Notes: generated from the letters alone by a model not told the origin. DNA of 64,000 bases from Halobellus sp. Atlit-31R (GCA_003665935.1 QPLR01000001.1:372001-436000), one strand, 5' to 3'; positions 16,261-25,070 are shown, counted from the first letter of the stretch. A program made the numbers and translations.

Positions 16261-17319
16261 ATGCGCGTCGCGTTCGTCTCGTTGTACCCCGAACAGCGCC
16301 GCTCCGACGGCGCGACGAGGCGGGCGCGGCGAGTCGCCGAGCAGCTCGCGGCGCGCGGCCACGACGTCGTCTTTCTCTGTGCCCAGTGGTGGGACGGCCC
16401 GCTGGACGCCTTCGAGCAGAACGGCGTCGAGTACGTCGCGGTCTGTGAGACGCCCTCAGTGCGGACGTTCGCCTCGAAACTGCCGTTCGCGCTCCGACGG
16501 GCCGCGCCGGACGTGATCCACGCCAGCGACAGCCCGCCGTCACAGGTCGTCGCCGCGAAGACGGCCGCCCGCGTGCTGCGAGTGCCGATCGTCGTCGACT
16601 GGTGGGCAGCCCGGGAGAACGATTCCGACCGGATGCGCAGCCGAGCAGCCAAGAGCGCCAGCCGCGTCTTGGCACCGTCCCGGATGGTCAAGACCGACGT
16701 TCGCGAGCACGGCGTCCCCGCGGAGGCGGTCAGCGTCGTCCCCGAGTCGGTCGACGTCGATCTGGTGCGTGAGGCGGGGGTCGACGCTCGCGCGGACCTC
16801 GTCTACGCCCGCCGGCTCGACGAACACGCGAACGTCGAGTCGTTTCTCCTCGCGCTCGCGGAACTCCGGGACCGCGACTGGCGTGCGGCCGTCGTCGGCG
16901 ACGGGCCCGAGCGCGACGCCGCGGTGCAGACCGCAACCGATCTCCGGATCGACGACCGCGTCACCTTCCTGGGCGACCTCGCGCCCGAGGAGTTCGTCCC
17001 GATCCTGAGAGGCGCGCACGTGTTCGCCCAGACGGCGACCGTCGAGCCGTTTCCCCGCGGGCTCCTCTGGGCGCTCGCCTGCGGCTGCGTCGGCATCGTC
17101 GAGTATCAGGCGCGGTCGAGTGCCCACGAACTGGTCGAGAACTGCGAGCGCGGCGCTCGGGTGACCAGCCCCCAGGAGTTGGCCGACGAGGTCGTCGCCG
17201 CCGCGGGCCACGAGCGGGCGTCGATCAACGAGGCGTTCGCAGACTACGACCACGACGCGGTGATGCGTTCGTACGAGCGGGTCTACGAAGCCGAGCGCGA
17301 CGAGTTCGGCCTCTTCTGA
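16261..17319 (+). CDS. Glycosyltransferase family 4 (GT-B fold)
   Basis: Protein of 352 residues with a GT-B layout. The N-terminal Rossmann domain begins MRVAFVSLYPEQRRSDGATR with RRVAEQLAARGHDVVFLC. The C-terminal nucleotide-sugar domain contains VYARRLDEHANVESFL, AAVVGDGPERDAAV, VTFLGDLAPEEFV and EPFPRGLLWALACGC, in which the EPFPRGLLWALA block occupies the place of the usual EPFGLVxLEAMA. It probably transfers a sugar from an NDP donor to a lipid, protein or compatible-solute acceptor; which cannot be told. No other glycan gene is nearby. ATG start supported by the TATA box 26 bp upstream. Confidence 0.85.
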   Translation: MRVAFVSLYPEQRRSDGATRRARRVAEQLAARGHDVVFLCAQWWDGPLDAFEQNGVEYVAVCETPSVRTFASKLPFALRRAAPDVIHASDSPPSQVVAAKTAARVLRVPIVVDWWAARENDSDRMRSRAAKSASRVLAPSRMVKTDVREHGVPAEAVSVVPESVDVDLVREAGVDARADLVYARRLDEHANVESFLLALAELRDRDWRAAVVGDGPERDAAVQTATDLRIDDRVTFLGDLAPEEFVPILRGAHVFAQTATVEPFPRGLLWALACGCVGIVEYQARSSAHELVENCERGARVTSPQELADEVVAAAGHERASINEAFADYDHDAVMRSYERVYEAERDEFGLF

Positions 17320-17395
17320 GCGCTCTGCAGAGCCGAGCGGGAAGCGGGGAGCGGGCGACTGGAGACGACAGCGGGTCGGCGCCGCCGAACCGCGA

Positions 17396-17941
17396 CTACT
17401 CCTCGATCTCGTAGTCGCCGCCGTACTTCAGGAAGAAGAAGGCGAGACCGAGCGTGGCGACCATCGCGAACGTGGTCGCGACGCCGAGGGTCTTCGCGGA
17501 GTCCGGAACCGTCGGGACGTTCGAGGGCGCAGGCGTCGAGATGGACTCGACGACTTCGATGGTGGCGACCATCCCCGCGCTCTCGTGGGGCACACAGTAG
17601 TACTCGTAGGTGCCGAGCGTCTCGAAGGTGTGTGAGTAGGTGAAGCCGGTGTTCTCGATCGGCTCGTGACCTTCCCAGTTCGCGCCCTCGGGCTGGCTGT
17701 CGACGACGATGTTGTGGTTGTCGGAGTCCCAGACGAACTCGACGGTGGTGCCGGGCGTGACCTGCAGCGGTTCGCTCGTTCCGGGCTCGAAAACCAGCGA
17801 TCCACCGGGACCGACCATCACCGTCTTCGTTCCGCCGCCCTCCTGGGCCGCAGCGGTTCCAGCAGCACCGGCGGCCGCTGCGGTACCGGCCGCGGTCGTG
17901 AGGAAGGCGCGACGGGACATCTCCGCGTTGCCGTCAGTCAT
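17396..17941 (-). CDS. Halocyanin 1 (membrane-anchored blue copper protein)
   Basis: Small electron carrier of 181 residues. A twin-arginine signal (SRRAFLTTAAGTAAAAGAAG) is followed by a plastocyanin-like domain, residues about 38-130. Type 1 copper ligands are visible: His in DSDNHNIVV, then Cys, His and Met in YYCVPHESAGM. A single C-terminal helix (LGVATTFAMVATLGLAFFFL) anchors the protein with the copper domain outside. It should shuttle electrons between quinol-oxidising complexes and a terminal oxidase. The copper domain is strikingly close, even in DNA, to the second halocyanin at 29198-29881. TATA-like AGTATTCA lies about 31 bp upstream. Confidence 0.92.
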   Translation of the reverse strand: MTDGNAEMSRRAFLTTAAGTAAAAGAAGTAAAQEGGGTKTVMVGPGGSLVFEPGTSEPLQVTPGTTVEFVWDSDNHNIVVDSQPEGANWEGHEPIENTGFTYSHTFETLGTYEYYCVPHESAGMVATIEVVESISTPAPSNVPTVPDSAKTLGVATTFAMVATLGLAFFFLKYGGDYEIEE

Positions 17942-18000
17942 ACACGGGCGTTAGGAGTCGCCTGTAGTGAATACTTTGGTTTGATCCGTGGTCGGAGCGC

Positions 18001-18456
18001 TCAGTCGGCCGCCGGCGGGTGGCGGCCGCTCATCTCGTCGATCTCCAGTGCGTACCACTCGAGGTCGAGTTCCGTTGCTTCCGTCCCGAACGCGCTCAGC
18101 CCCGTGACGTCGGCCGCCGCTGCGAAGGTTTCTGACGCGTCGATCGCGTCCGGAGAGTCGTCGGCGATGCGACGGAGGCGTCCCGTAACGAGAACGCTGC
18201 ACCAGTCGTCGGGCGTCGTCCAGTCGTAGCAGACCAGAGAGACCGCCGGCGACGCGTCGAGACGCGCTCGTTTTTCGCTGTCTCGGGGAAAGACGAACTG
18301 CAAGACGCACCGGTTTCGATCGACGTCGTAGCCGAACGAGATCGGCAGAGCGTAGGGCTCGTCACCGCCGAACGAGAGCACACCGTGTCCGCGTTCGGTG
18401 AGGAACGCCGCGCACTCGGCGTCGGTCATCTCGACGCCGTAGTCACCGCCAGGCAT
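18001..18456 (-). CDS. Pyridoxamine 5'-phosphate oxidase-like split-barrel protein
   Basis: A 151-residue protein of the flavin/F420 split-barrel superfamily. It begins MPGGDYGVEMTDAECAAFL, then GHGVLSFGGDEPYALPISFG, a beta-strand pair typical of the family, and later DWCSVLVTGRLRRI. The fold binds FMN, F420 or haem, and substrates are diverse; none is suggested by context. It lies 59 bp upstream of halocyanin 1 on the same strand, but that gene has its own TATA-like element. Confidence 0.78.
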   Translation of the reverse strand: MPGGDYGVEMTDAECAAFLTERGHGVLSFGGDEPYALPISFGYDVDRNRCVLQFVFPRDSEKRARLDASPAVSLVCYDWTTPDDWCSVLVTGRLRRIADDSPDAIDASETFAAAADVTGLSAFGTEATELDLEWYALEIDEMSGRHPPAAD

Positions 18457-18568
18457 ACGCAGACCGTTTTCGGGCAGGAGATAAGAGTCTGCGGGCTCGG
18501 GGAGAAACTCTCAACTAATTTGTGGTGGTTTCGGAACGCTTTTGCGGATTGTGTTGCACATCTCGGCT

Positions 18569-18826
18569 ATGGCAGACGTAGAGGCGGAACTCCGCCAGCA
18601 GTTTATCGACGCGTTCAGCGGTGCCGACTACCCAGTCACCAGCCAGATGGACCTCGTCCCTGCGCTCCCGAGCGGACCGGGCACGAAGTTCGAGGCCGGT
18701 GACGTGACGATCACCGCGATGGAGATGGCGGCGAAACTCGGCTCGCACCAGGATTTCCCGTACGACGACGCCGAATCGCTCGTCGACGACGTCATCGAGG
18801 GACTGAAAGCCGAAGAGATGATCTGA
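18569..18826 (+). CDS. MTH865-like family protein
   Basis: An 85-residue acidic protein. It matches the small MTH865-like family by size and by LRQQFIDAFSGADYPVTSQM, ALPSGPGTKFEAGDVTITAM and a C-terminal helical part (DAESLVDDVIEGLKAEEMI). The family is structurally characterised as a small helical bundle, but its function is unknown. ATG start is supported by ACGCTTTTGCGG about 27 bp upstream. It is divergent from the split-barrel gene. Confidence 0.75.
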   Translation: MADVEAELRQQFIDAFSGADYPVTSQMDLVPALPSGPGTKFEAGDVTITAMEMAAKLGSHQDFPYDDAESLVDDVIEGLKAEEMI

Positions 18827-18944
18827 GAGCGGAGCCGAGCGGAGTCCGGCGGGTCGCGCGCGGAACGGAACCGGAGTTCGCGCACACTCAACTGATACAT
18901 TTCTGACCCGAACGCTTTCGTCTGTACCGGCGGAACCAAGACGT

Positions 18945-20750
18945 ATGGCCCACGACATCGAGCGCTACCTCAACGTCCGGAGCGCCTACGGCGCGTCGGT
19001 CGCCCCGGACGACGAGCAGATCGCGTTCCTGATGGACACGACGGGCGTGCCGCAGGTGTGGACGGTGGCCGGCCCCGGCAGCTGGCCCGAGCAGCGGACG
19101 TTCTTCGAGGAGCGAGCGACGTTCGCCTCGTTCTCGCCCGAGCGCGAGGAGTTCGTCTTCGGAATGGACGAGGGCGGCAACGAGCGCGAGCAGCTGTTCC
19201 GATACGACCTCCCGACGGGCGAGATCACGAATCTGACCGCCCACCCCGACGCGAAGCACCGCTGGGGCGGCTGGAGTCACGACGGCGACCAGTTCGCGTT
19301 CACCTCGAATCGACGCGACGAGTCGGTGTTCGACGTCTACGTGCAGGCACGGGATCGCGAGGGCGAAGCGGCCGAACTCGTCGCAGAGGGCGACGGCTGG
19401 CTGACGGTCGGGGGATGGTCACCCGACGACTCGCGGCTCGTCGTCTCGGAGGCGTACTCGAACTTCGATCAGGACGTCTCCGTACTCGACGTCGAGACCG
19501 GCGACCTGACGCATCTGACGCCGCACGACGGAACCGTTCGGTTCCAGAGCGCCGAGTGGGGACCCGACGGCGACGTCGTCTATCTCGTCTCCGACCGCGA
19601 GAGCGACACGCTCGACCTCTGGTGCGTCGACGTCGACAGCGGCGAGTTCTCGCTCGTCGCCACGGACGCCGAGTGGGAGATCGACGGCGTCGCGATCGAC
19701 GACGAGTCCGGCCGCATCGTCTACTCGACGAACGTCGACGGCTACACCGAACTGACCGTCGGCGAACTCGTCGGCCCGAAGACGATCGCGGACCCGGTGA
19801 CCCCCGACCTCCCGCAGGGCGTCGCCGGCGGCGTCGCGTTCGACTCGGCGGGCGAGCGATTCGCGATCACGGTGACGCGCCGCAGCGACCCGGCCAACGT
19901 CTACGTCGTCGACGCCGACACCGGGGCGGCGGAGCGCTGGACCCGTGCAGCGACGGCCGGGATCCCCCGCGACTCCTTCGTCGAACCCGAGCTCGTGCAC
20001 TATCCGACGTTCGACGGCCGCGAGATCCCGGCATTCTTCACGCTCCCGGAGACGGATACCGGCGCGGGCGAGACGCCGGTGATCGTCGACATTCACGGCG
20101 GTCCCGAGTCCCAGCGCCGGCCGTCGTTCAGCGCCGTCACGCAGTACTTCCTCGCGAACGGGTACGCCGTCTTCGAGCCGAACGTCAGAGGCTCGGCGGG
20201 CTACGGGAAGGCATACGGCCACCTCGACGACGTCGAGAATCGGATGGACTCGGTCGCCGACGTCGAGGCGGCCGTCGAGTGGCTGCACGATCACCCGGCC
20301 GTCGATCCGGACCGGATCGTCGCGATGGGCGGCTCCTACGGCGGGTTTATGGTATTGGCCGCGATGACGGAGTACCCCGACCTGTGGGCCGCCGGGGTCG
20401 ACGTCGTCGGCATCGCCAATTTCGTCACGTTCCTGGAGAATACCGGCGAGTGGCGGCGGAAGCTCCGCGAAGCCGAGTACGGCTCGCTGGACGACGACCG
20501 GGCGTTCCTCGAGTCGATCTCGCCGCTCAACACCATCGAGGAGATCCGCGCCCCGCTGTTCGTGCTCCACGGCGCGAACGACCCGCGGGTCCCCGTCTCG
20601 GAGGCCCACCAACTCGTCGAGGCCGCCAGCGAGCACGTCCCGGTCCGCGAACTCGTCTTCGAGGACGAGGGACACGGGCTCACGAAGCTCGACAACCGAA
20701 TCGAGGCCTACGGGGAGATCGTCGAGTTCCTGAACGAACACGCCGTCTGA
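18945..20750 (+). CDS. S9-family prolyl oligopeptidase/acylaminoacyl-peptidase
   Basis: Serine peptidase of 601 residues. The N-terminal half is a seven-bladed beta-propeller with recurring WSPDG-like blocks (GGWSHDGDQFAFTS, GGWSPDDSRLVVSE, EWGPDGDVVYLVS). The C-terminal alpha/beta-hydrolase domain holds the oxyanion-side IHGGPESQ, nucleophile Ser in MGGSYGGFM, acid Asp in GANDPRVP and His in EDEGHGL. It probably trims short peptides in the cytosol after proteasomal cleavage; no signal peptide is seen. ATG with a TATA-like GCTTTCGTC about 27 bp upstream. Confidence 0.92.
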   Translation: MAHDIERYLNVRSAYGASVAPDDEQIAFLMDTTGVPQVWTVAGPGSWPEQRTFFEERATFASFSPEREEFVFGMDEGGNEREQLFRYDLPTGEITNLTAHPDAKHRWGGWSHDGDQFAFTSNRRDESVFDVYVQARDREGEAAELVAEGDGWLTVGGWSPDDSRLVVSEAYSNFDQDVSVLDVETGDLTHLTPHDGTVRFQSAEWGPDGDVVYLVSDRESDTLDLWCVDVDSGEFSLVATDAEWEIDGVAIDDESGRIVYSTNVDGYTELTVGELVGPKTIADPVTPDLPQGVAGGVAFDSAGERFAITVTRRSDPANVYVVDADTGAAERWTRAATAGIPRDSFVEPELVHYPTFDGREIPAFFTLPETDTGAGETPVIVDIHGGPESQRRPSFSAVTQYFLANGYAVFEPNVRGSAGYGKAYGHLDDVENRMDSVADVEAAVEWLHDHPAVDPDRIVAMGGSYGGFMVLAAMTEYPDLWAAGVDVVGIANFVTFLENTGEWRRKLREAEYGSLDDDRAFLESISPLNTIEEIRAPLFVLHGANDPRVPVSEAHQLVEAASEHVPVRELVFEDEGHGLTKLDNRIEAYGEIVEFLNEHAV

Positions 20751-20839
20751 ACACGAATCGGATCCGACGTAGCGCTCTGCGGCTGGACTCTATTCTACAC
20801 CCGCCTTCGTGCACGAATACAAGATAAAAAGACGGTTTG

Positions 20840-20900
20840 GAGTTCGAACTCTGACGTTCGGCCGATTCGATCCGTACAAACAGTCAGCGCACCGAACGTC
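20840..20900. promoter_or_regulatory. Cluster of inverted repeats before the GAF-sensor gene
   Basis: A perfect 12-bp palindrome GAGTTCGAACTC lies at 20840-20851. It is followed by 9-bp inverted arms GACGTTCGG (20853-20861) and CCGAACGTC (20892-20900) with a 30-bp spacer. The second arm touches the TATA-like TCTTAACGG (20899-20907), 27 bp before the ATG. The arrangement suggests binding of one or more dimeric regulators. Confidence 0.45.
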
Positions 20901-20929
20901 TTAACGGCCTGACGTGCGAGGTTCGGTGT

Positions 20930-22270
20930 ATGGCGAAGGAACATACCGGGAGTCGCATCCTCGTGATCGTCTCTTCTGCGTTTGGCGCTGCCGAGCCAGC
21001 GGCCAACGGCGGGGCCGAGGGGAGTCACGGCTCCGACGCAGAGAGGTCGGAGGCGACAGACGCCTCACGCGAGAGCGAGGATGCCTCCGACGGATGTTCC
21101 ACAGACCCCAGCGCCGAGGGCGGCGGTGGCGACGACGTCGGCGCACACGCGATCATTGCAGCACTCGACCGGGAGCTCCCGGGTACACTCCTGTCACGGC
21201 GCGAGGAGACAGCCGTCGAGTACGTCGCAGAGCTCGGGCCGACGCTCGATTGCGTCGTCCTGCTCGGTGCCGAACCGACGCTGATCCGCGATTTTATCAC
21301 GAACGGGTCGGTGTCGATCGTCGTCTACGACCCCCCCGCAGTCAGCGTCGTCAACGGAACCGCCGCCACAGGCACGCTGGAGGAACTGGTCGGGCGCGTC
21401 CGCGACGAGATCGAGACGAACCGCGCCGAGAGCAACCTTCGAGAGGCGAACGCGCGTTTGACGGCGCTGAGTCACTACGCCGAGGACATCACCGCGTGCG
21501 AGACCGTCGAAGCGGTGCTGGACCGAACCATCGACGCGACCGTGGAGGCGCTGGCGTTCGATTACACGGTCGTCCTGCTCGCGCAGGGAGAACTGCTCGT
21601 CCCGCGGGTGTCGACGTTGCCGGACCCTCCGGCGAGCCCCAGCGGAATCTTCGAGGGAATCGCCGGGCGCACGCTCGCCGCGGGGGAGTCCGAAATCGTC
21701 GACGATATGCAGACCGATCCAGACGCGATTCCGGAGCACGACGAACTGTACGCCGTGTTGAGCGTCCCGATCGGTGACCACGGCGTCGTCCAGATCGCGT
21801 CGAAGGAACGCGGGGCGTTCGACGAGCGCGACCGCGAGTTCGTCGATATTCTCGCCGGCTACACGAAGGAGGCGCTCGACCGGGTCGAGCGCGAAGTGAC
21901 GCTCCGGGAAGAGCGCGACCGTCTGCACGCGTTCTTCGGGGACCACCCTGTGCCGGCCGTCTTCGTCGAGCAGCGCGACGACGCCATCGAGATCGAGGAG
22001 CGGAACTGCGCGTACGCGGGGCAGTTCGGCGATCCTCGGCCCGGTCAGTCGCTGTCGAGCGCCGGTGCGACGCCGACGGAACTCGAACGGTATCGGACGG
22101 CGCTCCGCACTGGGGAAACCGCGGCGGGGACGGTCGAACGATCGACCACAGACGGATCGACGCGGACGTTCGATCTCAGCGTCGTCCCCGTGTCGCCACC
22201 CGGCGTCGATCGGTGCGCGTACGGCATCTACGTCGGCGGGGACGGCGACCCGCCGGAAGGTCGGCGGTAG
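20930..22270 (+). CDS. GAF-domain sensor protein with receiver-like N-terminus
   Basis: Acidic protein of 446 residues. Residues 1-150 resemble a degenerate receiver (RILVIVSSAFGAAEP, acidic linker, LDCVVLLGAEPTLIRDF). Residues about 165-320 form a GAF domain (ARLTALSHYAEDITACETVE to VSTLPDPPASPSG and YAVLSVPIGDHGVVQIAS). A C-terminal PAS-like segment follows (HAFFGDHPVPAVFVEQRDD, RTFDLSVVPV). There is no histidine kinase, HAMP or DNA-binding domain, so it must act through a partner. The methylmalonyl-CoA mutase small subunit begins 32 bp after its stop and may be cotranscribed. Confidence 0.75.
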   Translation: MAKEHTGSRILVIVSSAFGAAEPAANGGAEGSHGSDAERSEATDASRESEDASDGCSTDPSAEGGGGDDVGAHAIIAALDRELPGTLLSRREETAVEYVAELGPTLDCVVLLGAEPTLIRDFITNGSVSIVVYDPPAVSVVNGTAATGTLEELVGRVRDEIETNRAESNLREANARLTALSHYAEDITACETVEAVLDRTIDATVEALAFDYTVVLLAQGELLVPRVSTLPDPPASPSGIFEGIAGRTLAAGESEIVDDMQTDPDAIPEHDELYAVLSVPIGDHGVVQIASKERGAFDERDREFVDILAGYTKEALDRVEREVTLREERDRLHAFFGDHPVPAVFVEQRDDAIEIEERNCAYAGQFGDPRPGQSLSSAGATPTELERYRTALRTGETAAGTVERSTTDGSTRTFDLSVVPVSPPGVDRCAYGIYVGGDGDPPEGRR

Positions 22271-22301
22271 AACCAAGCGGCCGGCCGTCCAAGCGGTCGG
22301 T

Positions 22302-22733
22302 ATGAGCGCCGATGCGGAGCGGGGACAGCAACACCGGCCGATCCGATGTCTCATCGCCAAAGTGGGGCTCGACGGGCACGACCGCGGGGCACACGTCATC
22401 GCCCGCGCGTTCAGAGATGCCGGCTTCGAGGTCGTCTACTCGGGGCTCCACCGCGCGCCCGAGGAGATCGTTCAGGCGGCCGTCCAGGAGGACGTCGACG
22501 TGCTCGGGATCTCGATTCTCTCCGGCGCGCACAACACGCTCGTGCCGAAGGTCGTCGCGGGGCTCGAAGCGTACGACGCCTTCGCGGACACGCTGTTGAT
22601 CGTCGGCGGGATCATCCCCGAGGAGGACCGCGAGGAGCTGCGCGAGATGGGCGTCGCAGCGATCTTCGGCCCTGGGACGCCGATGCAGGAGACGATCGAC
22701 TTCGTCCGGGAGCACGCCCCCCGACACGACTGA
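22302..22733 (+). CDS. Methylmalonyl-CoA mutase small (B12-binding) subunit
   Basis: A 143-residue cobalamin-binding domain protein, equal to the C-terminal part of methylmalonyl-CoA mutase; in archaea this is often a separate chain. The base-off signature is DGHDRG (cobalt-ligating His), followed by SILSGAHNTLVPKV and VGGIIPEED. With a separate large subunit it interconverts methylmalonyl-CoA and succinyl-CoA. The large subunit is not in this window. Its stop overlaps the start of meaB by one base, so both are made from one message. Confidence 0.93.
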   Translation: MSADAERGQQHRPIRCLIAKVGLDGHDRGAHVIARAFRDAGFEVVYSGLHRAPEEIVQAAVQEDVDVLGISILSGAHNTLVPKVVAGLEAYDAFADTLLIVGGIIPEEDREELREMGVAAIFGPGTPMQETIDFVREHAPRHD

Positions 22734-23911
22734 TGGAACGAGCAGACGCCGATCCGACAGCCGGCGAGGAGTCGGCCGCGGAGCTCGAAGACGTCGGCTC
22801 GGAGACGCTGGCGCGGAACGAGCGGCTCGTCGAAGGGCTGCTCGCGGGTGAGCACCGCGCGCTGGCGAGAGTCATCACCCGGATCGAAAATCGGGCACCG
22901 GGGCACCGCGACCTCGTCGCTCGACTCCACCCCCACGCCGGCGACACCGCCGTCGTCGGGATCACCGGGAGCCCCGGCGCGGGGAAGTCGACGCTCGTGG
23001 ACAAACTGGCGGAAGCCTGCCGGCGGCGCGGCGACACCGTCGGCGTCGTCGCCGTCGATCCCTCCTCGCCGTACTCTGGCGGCTCCGTTCTGGGCGACCG
23101 CATCCGGATGGCGTCGACCGGCGGCGATATGGACGTGTTCTTCCGTTCGATGAGCACTCGCGGCCGTCTCGGGGGGCTCTCCACCGCGACGACGGACGCG
23201 GTGACGGCGCTCGACGCGTTCGGGAAAGACGTCGTCGTCGTCGAGACCGTCGGGGCCGGGCAGAACGAGGTCGACGTCGTCCGCACCGCCGACACCGTCG
23301 CCGTCGTCGTCCAACCCGGCAGCGGCGACGACGTCCAGATGCTGAAGGCCGGAATCCTCGAGATCGGGGACGTGTTCGTCGTCAACAAAGCAGATATGGA
23401 GGGCGTCGAGCGGACGGTCACCGAACTGGAGGAGATGATCCACCGACGGCAGGGAGCGAAGACGCCGCCCCGGTCGGGGGCCGCGGCCGGTGGTCACCAC
23501 GGAGTCGACGTCGGGGACGCAGCGACGGACGAGACGGCCACTGGCGACCGCACTGACGACTCCGGAGCGGCGGGTTGGGAGCCGCCGGTCGTCGAAACGG
23601 TCGCGACGACTGGCGAGGGCGTCGACGGCCTCGTCGGCGCGTTCGACGCCCACGCCGCGTATCTCCGCGACTCCGGCGAACGTGAAACGAGAGCACGCGC
23701 CCGGTACGCCGAGGAGATCCGCCGGCAGGTGCGCGCCGACGCCAACGAGCTACTGGAAGCCGAACTCCGACGCCGCGGAGGCGTCGATGCGCTCGCCGCG
23801 CGCGTGCTCGACCGAGAGACGGATCCCTACGCTCTCGCGGCGTCGGTCGTCGGGCCGCTCCGCGAGTGCATCGAAGCGGAGTTCGAGCAGGGCGACGAGG
23901 ACGCCGACTGA
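22733..23911 (+). CDS. meaB: MeaB/ArgK GTPase, mutase chaperone
   Basis: G3E-type GTPase of 392 residues that protects and reactivates B12-dependent methylmalonyl-CoA mutase. Walker A GSPGAGKST is at about 79-87. VAVDPSSPYSGGSVLGDRIR, STRGRLGGLS, the switch DVVVVETVGAGQNEVD and specificity motif VNKAD are intact. Between the G-domain and the dimerising helical tail is a low-complexity insertion of about 45 residues (HHGVDVGDAATDET and flanks), probably a haloarchaeal surface loop. The ATG overlaps the stop of the mutase small subunit, which supports the role. Confidence 0.95.
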   Translation: MERADADPTAGEESAAELEDVGSETLARNERLVEGLLAGEHRALARVITRIENRAPGHRDLVARLHPHAGDTAVVGITGSPGAGKSTLVDKLAEACRRRGDTVGVVAVDPSSPYSGGSVLGDRIRMASTGGDMDVFFRSMSTRGRLGGLSTATTDAVTALDAFGKDVVVVETVGAGQNEVDVVRTADTVAVVVQPGSGDDVQMLKAGILEIGDVFVVNKADMEGVERTVTELEEMIHRRQGAKTPPRSGAAAGGHHGVDVGDAATDETATGDRTDDSGAAGWEPPVVETVATTGEGVDGLVGAFDAHAAYLRDSGERETRARARYAEEIRRQVRADANELLEAELRRRGGVDALAARVLDRETDPYALAASVVGPLRECIEAEFEQGDEDAD

Positions 23912-23965
23912 GCACCTCCGTCTCCACCCAGCAGTCTGAAGGCGCTCGCGGTCCTGCCGTTCTGT

Positions 23966-24889
23966 ATGAAGCTTCGATCGGTCGCCGGCGCGCTCGTCGC
24001 CGGAACGGGAGCCGTCGCCCTGGCGAACACTGCGCTGAGACGACGCGCGCCGCCGCTCGAGCCCGCACTGGACGGCGACCACCGGACGTTCGAGTGGAAC
24101 GGCATCGACGTCCGCTACGCCGAGGCGGGCGACCCGGACGATCGCGACCTCGTCCTGTTGCACGGCATCAACGCCGCCGGCTCGAACGGCGAGTTCCGCG
24201 CGGTCTTCGACGACCTCGCCGACGACTACCACGTGATCGCGCCCGATCTGCCCGGCTTCGGAACGTCCGAACGGCCGCCGCTCAGATACTCCGCGACGTT
24301 CTACGAGGAGTTCGTCCGCGACTTCGTCGCCGCGTTCGACGAGCCGGCGGTCGTCGCATCCTCGTTGACGGGAGCGTACCTCACAGCTGTCGCGGACGAT
24401 CTAGAGCTCTCGTCGGTCGTGCTCGTCTGCCCGACCGAGCGCGGCGGTCCCGACCGAAACGTCGTCGCCAGGGAACTGCTCCGCGCCCCGGTCCTCGGCG
24501 AGGGACTGTTCAATCTGCTCGCGTCGAAGCCGTCGATCCGGTACTTCAACGCCGATCACGGCTACTACGATATGGACCGCGTGACCGACGAGTGGATGGC
24601 CTACGAGTGGCGGACGGCCCATCAGCCGAACGCCCGCTACGCACCTGCGTCGTTCATCAGCGGCTTTCTCAACGCCGAGTTCGATCTCGAAGCGACGCTC
24701 GCCGCCGTCGAGGCTCCCGTCACGATCCTGTGGGGCCGTGAAGCCGACATCACGCCGCTGAAACGCGGGCGGGAGTTGGCCGACGCCGCCGACTGCCGGC
24801 TGGTCGTCGTCGACGACGCGAAACTGCTTCCCCACGTCGAATTCCCGACGGAGTCGCTAGCGGCCATTCGCGAAGGGATCGGCGGGTGA
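23966..24889 (+). CDS. Alpha/beta hydrolase
   Basis: Protein of 307 residues with a weak N-terminal hydrophobic segment (VAGALVAGTGAVALANTAL) that may be a signal or anchor. The hydrolase core includes the oxyanion motif LLHGINAAG and DLPGFGTSE. The nucleophile elbow is atypical: ASSLTGAYL instead of GxSxG. The acid lies in LWGREADITP, and a His in LLPHVEFP. Esterase or lipase-like function is likely, substrate unknown. It starts 54 bp after meaB with no clear TATA box, so it may share that transcript. Confidence 0.8.
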   Translation: MKLRSVAGALVAGTGAVALANTALRRRAPPLEPALDGDHRTFEWNGIDVRYAEAGDPDDRDLVLLHGINAAGSNGEFRAVFDDLADDYHVIAPDLPGFGTSERPPLRYSATFYEEFVRDFVAAFDEPAVVASSLTGAYLTAVADDLELSSVVLVCPTERGGPDRNVVARELLRAPVLGEGLFNLLASKPSIRYFNADHGYYDMDRVTDEWMAYEWRTAHQPNARYAPASFISGFLNAEFDLEATLAAVEAPVTILWGREADITPLKRGRELADAADCRLVVVDDAKLLPHVEFPTESLAAIREGIGG

Positions 24890-24984
24890 GCCGCTCGGAG
24901 GGGCCGTGCGGTCGTGGGCGACGAACCCGTACGGCGGATGGGCCCGCGCGGGACGCTGTCGGCGAGCGCACCGAACCGCTGGGT

Positions 24985-24992
24985 CTTTTTTC
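24985..24992 (+). promoter_or_regulatory. TATA-like box before the leader ORF
   Basis: CTTTTTTC is the only AT-rich stretch between the hydrolase and the NAD-kinase-like gene. It is centred 26 bp before the ATG at 25014, but about 79 bp before the GTG of the NAD-kinase-like gene. Confidence 0.5.
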
Positions 24993-25013
24993 CTCAGCAG
25001 TGTAGCGCCGGGT

Positions 25014-25070
25014 ATGCCCGGACTCGAGCCGGAGCGGACGAGGCAGGACCGGACGGGGGCGGCTCCGTGA
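25014..25070 (+). CDS. Putative 18-codon leader ORF overlapping the NAD-kinase-like gene
   Basis: ATG followed by 17 sense codons and TGA, encoding MPGLEPERTRQDRTGAAP. The ATG stands at leaderless distance from the TATA-like box, and the stop overlaps the next gene's start as GTGA (25067-25070), the coupling seen between real cotranslated genes in this window. The peptide is Arg-rich, unlike the acidic proteins around it. It may be a coupling or attenuating uORF, or a chance reading frame within a 5' leader. Ribosome profiling would decide. Confidence 0.35.
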   Translation: MPGLEPERTRQDRTGAAP

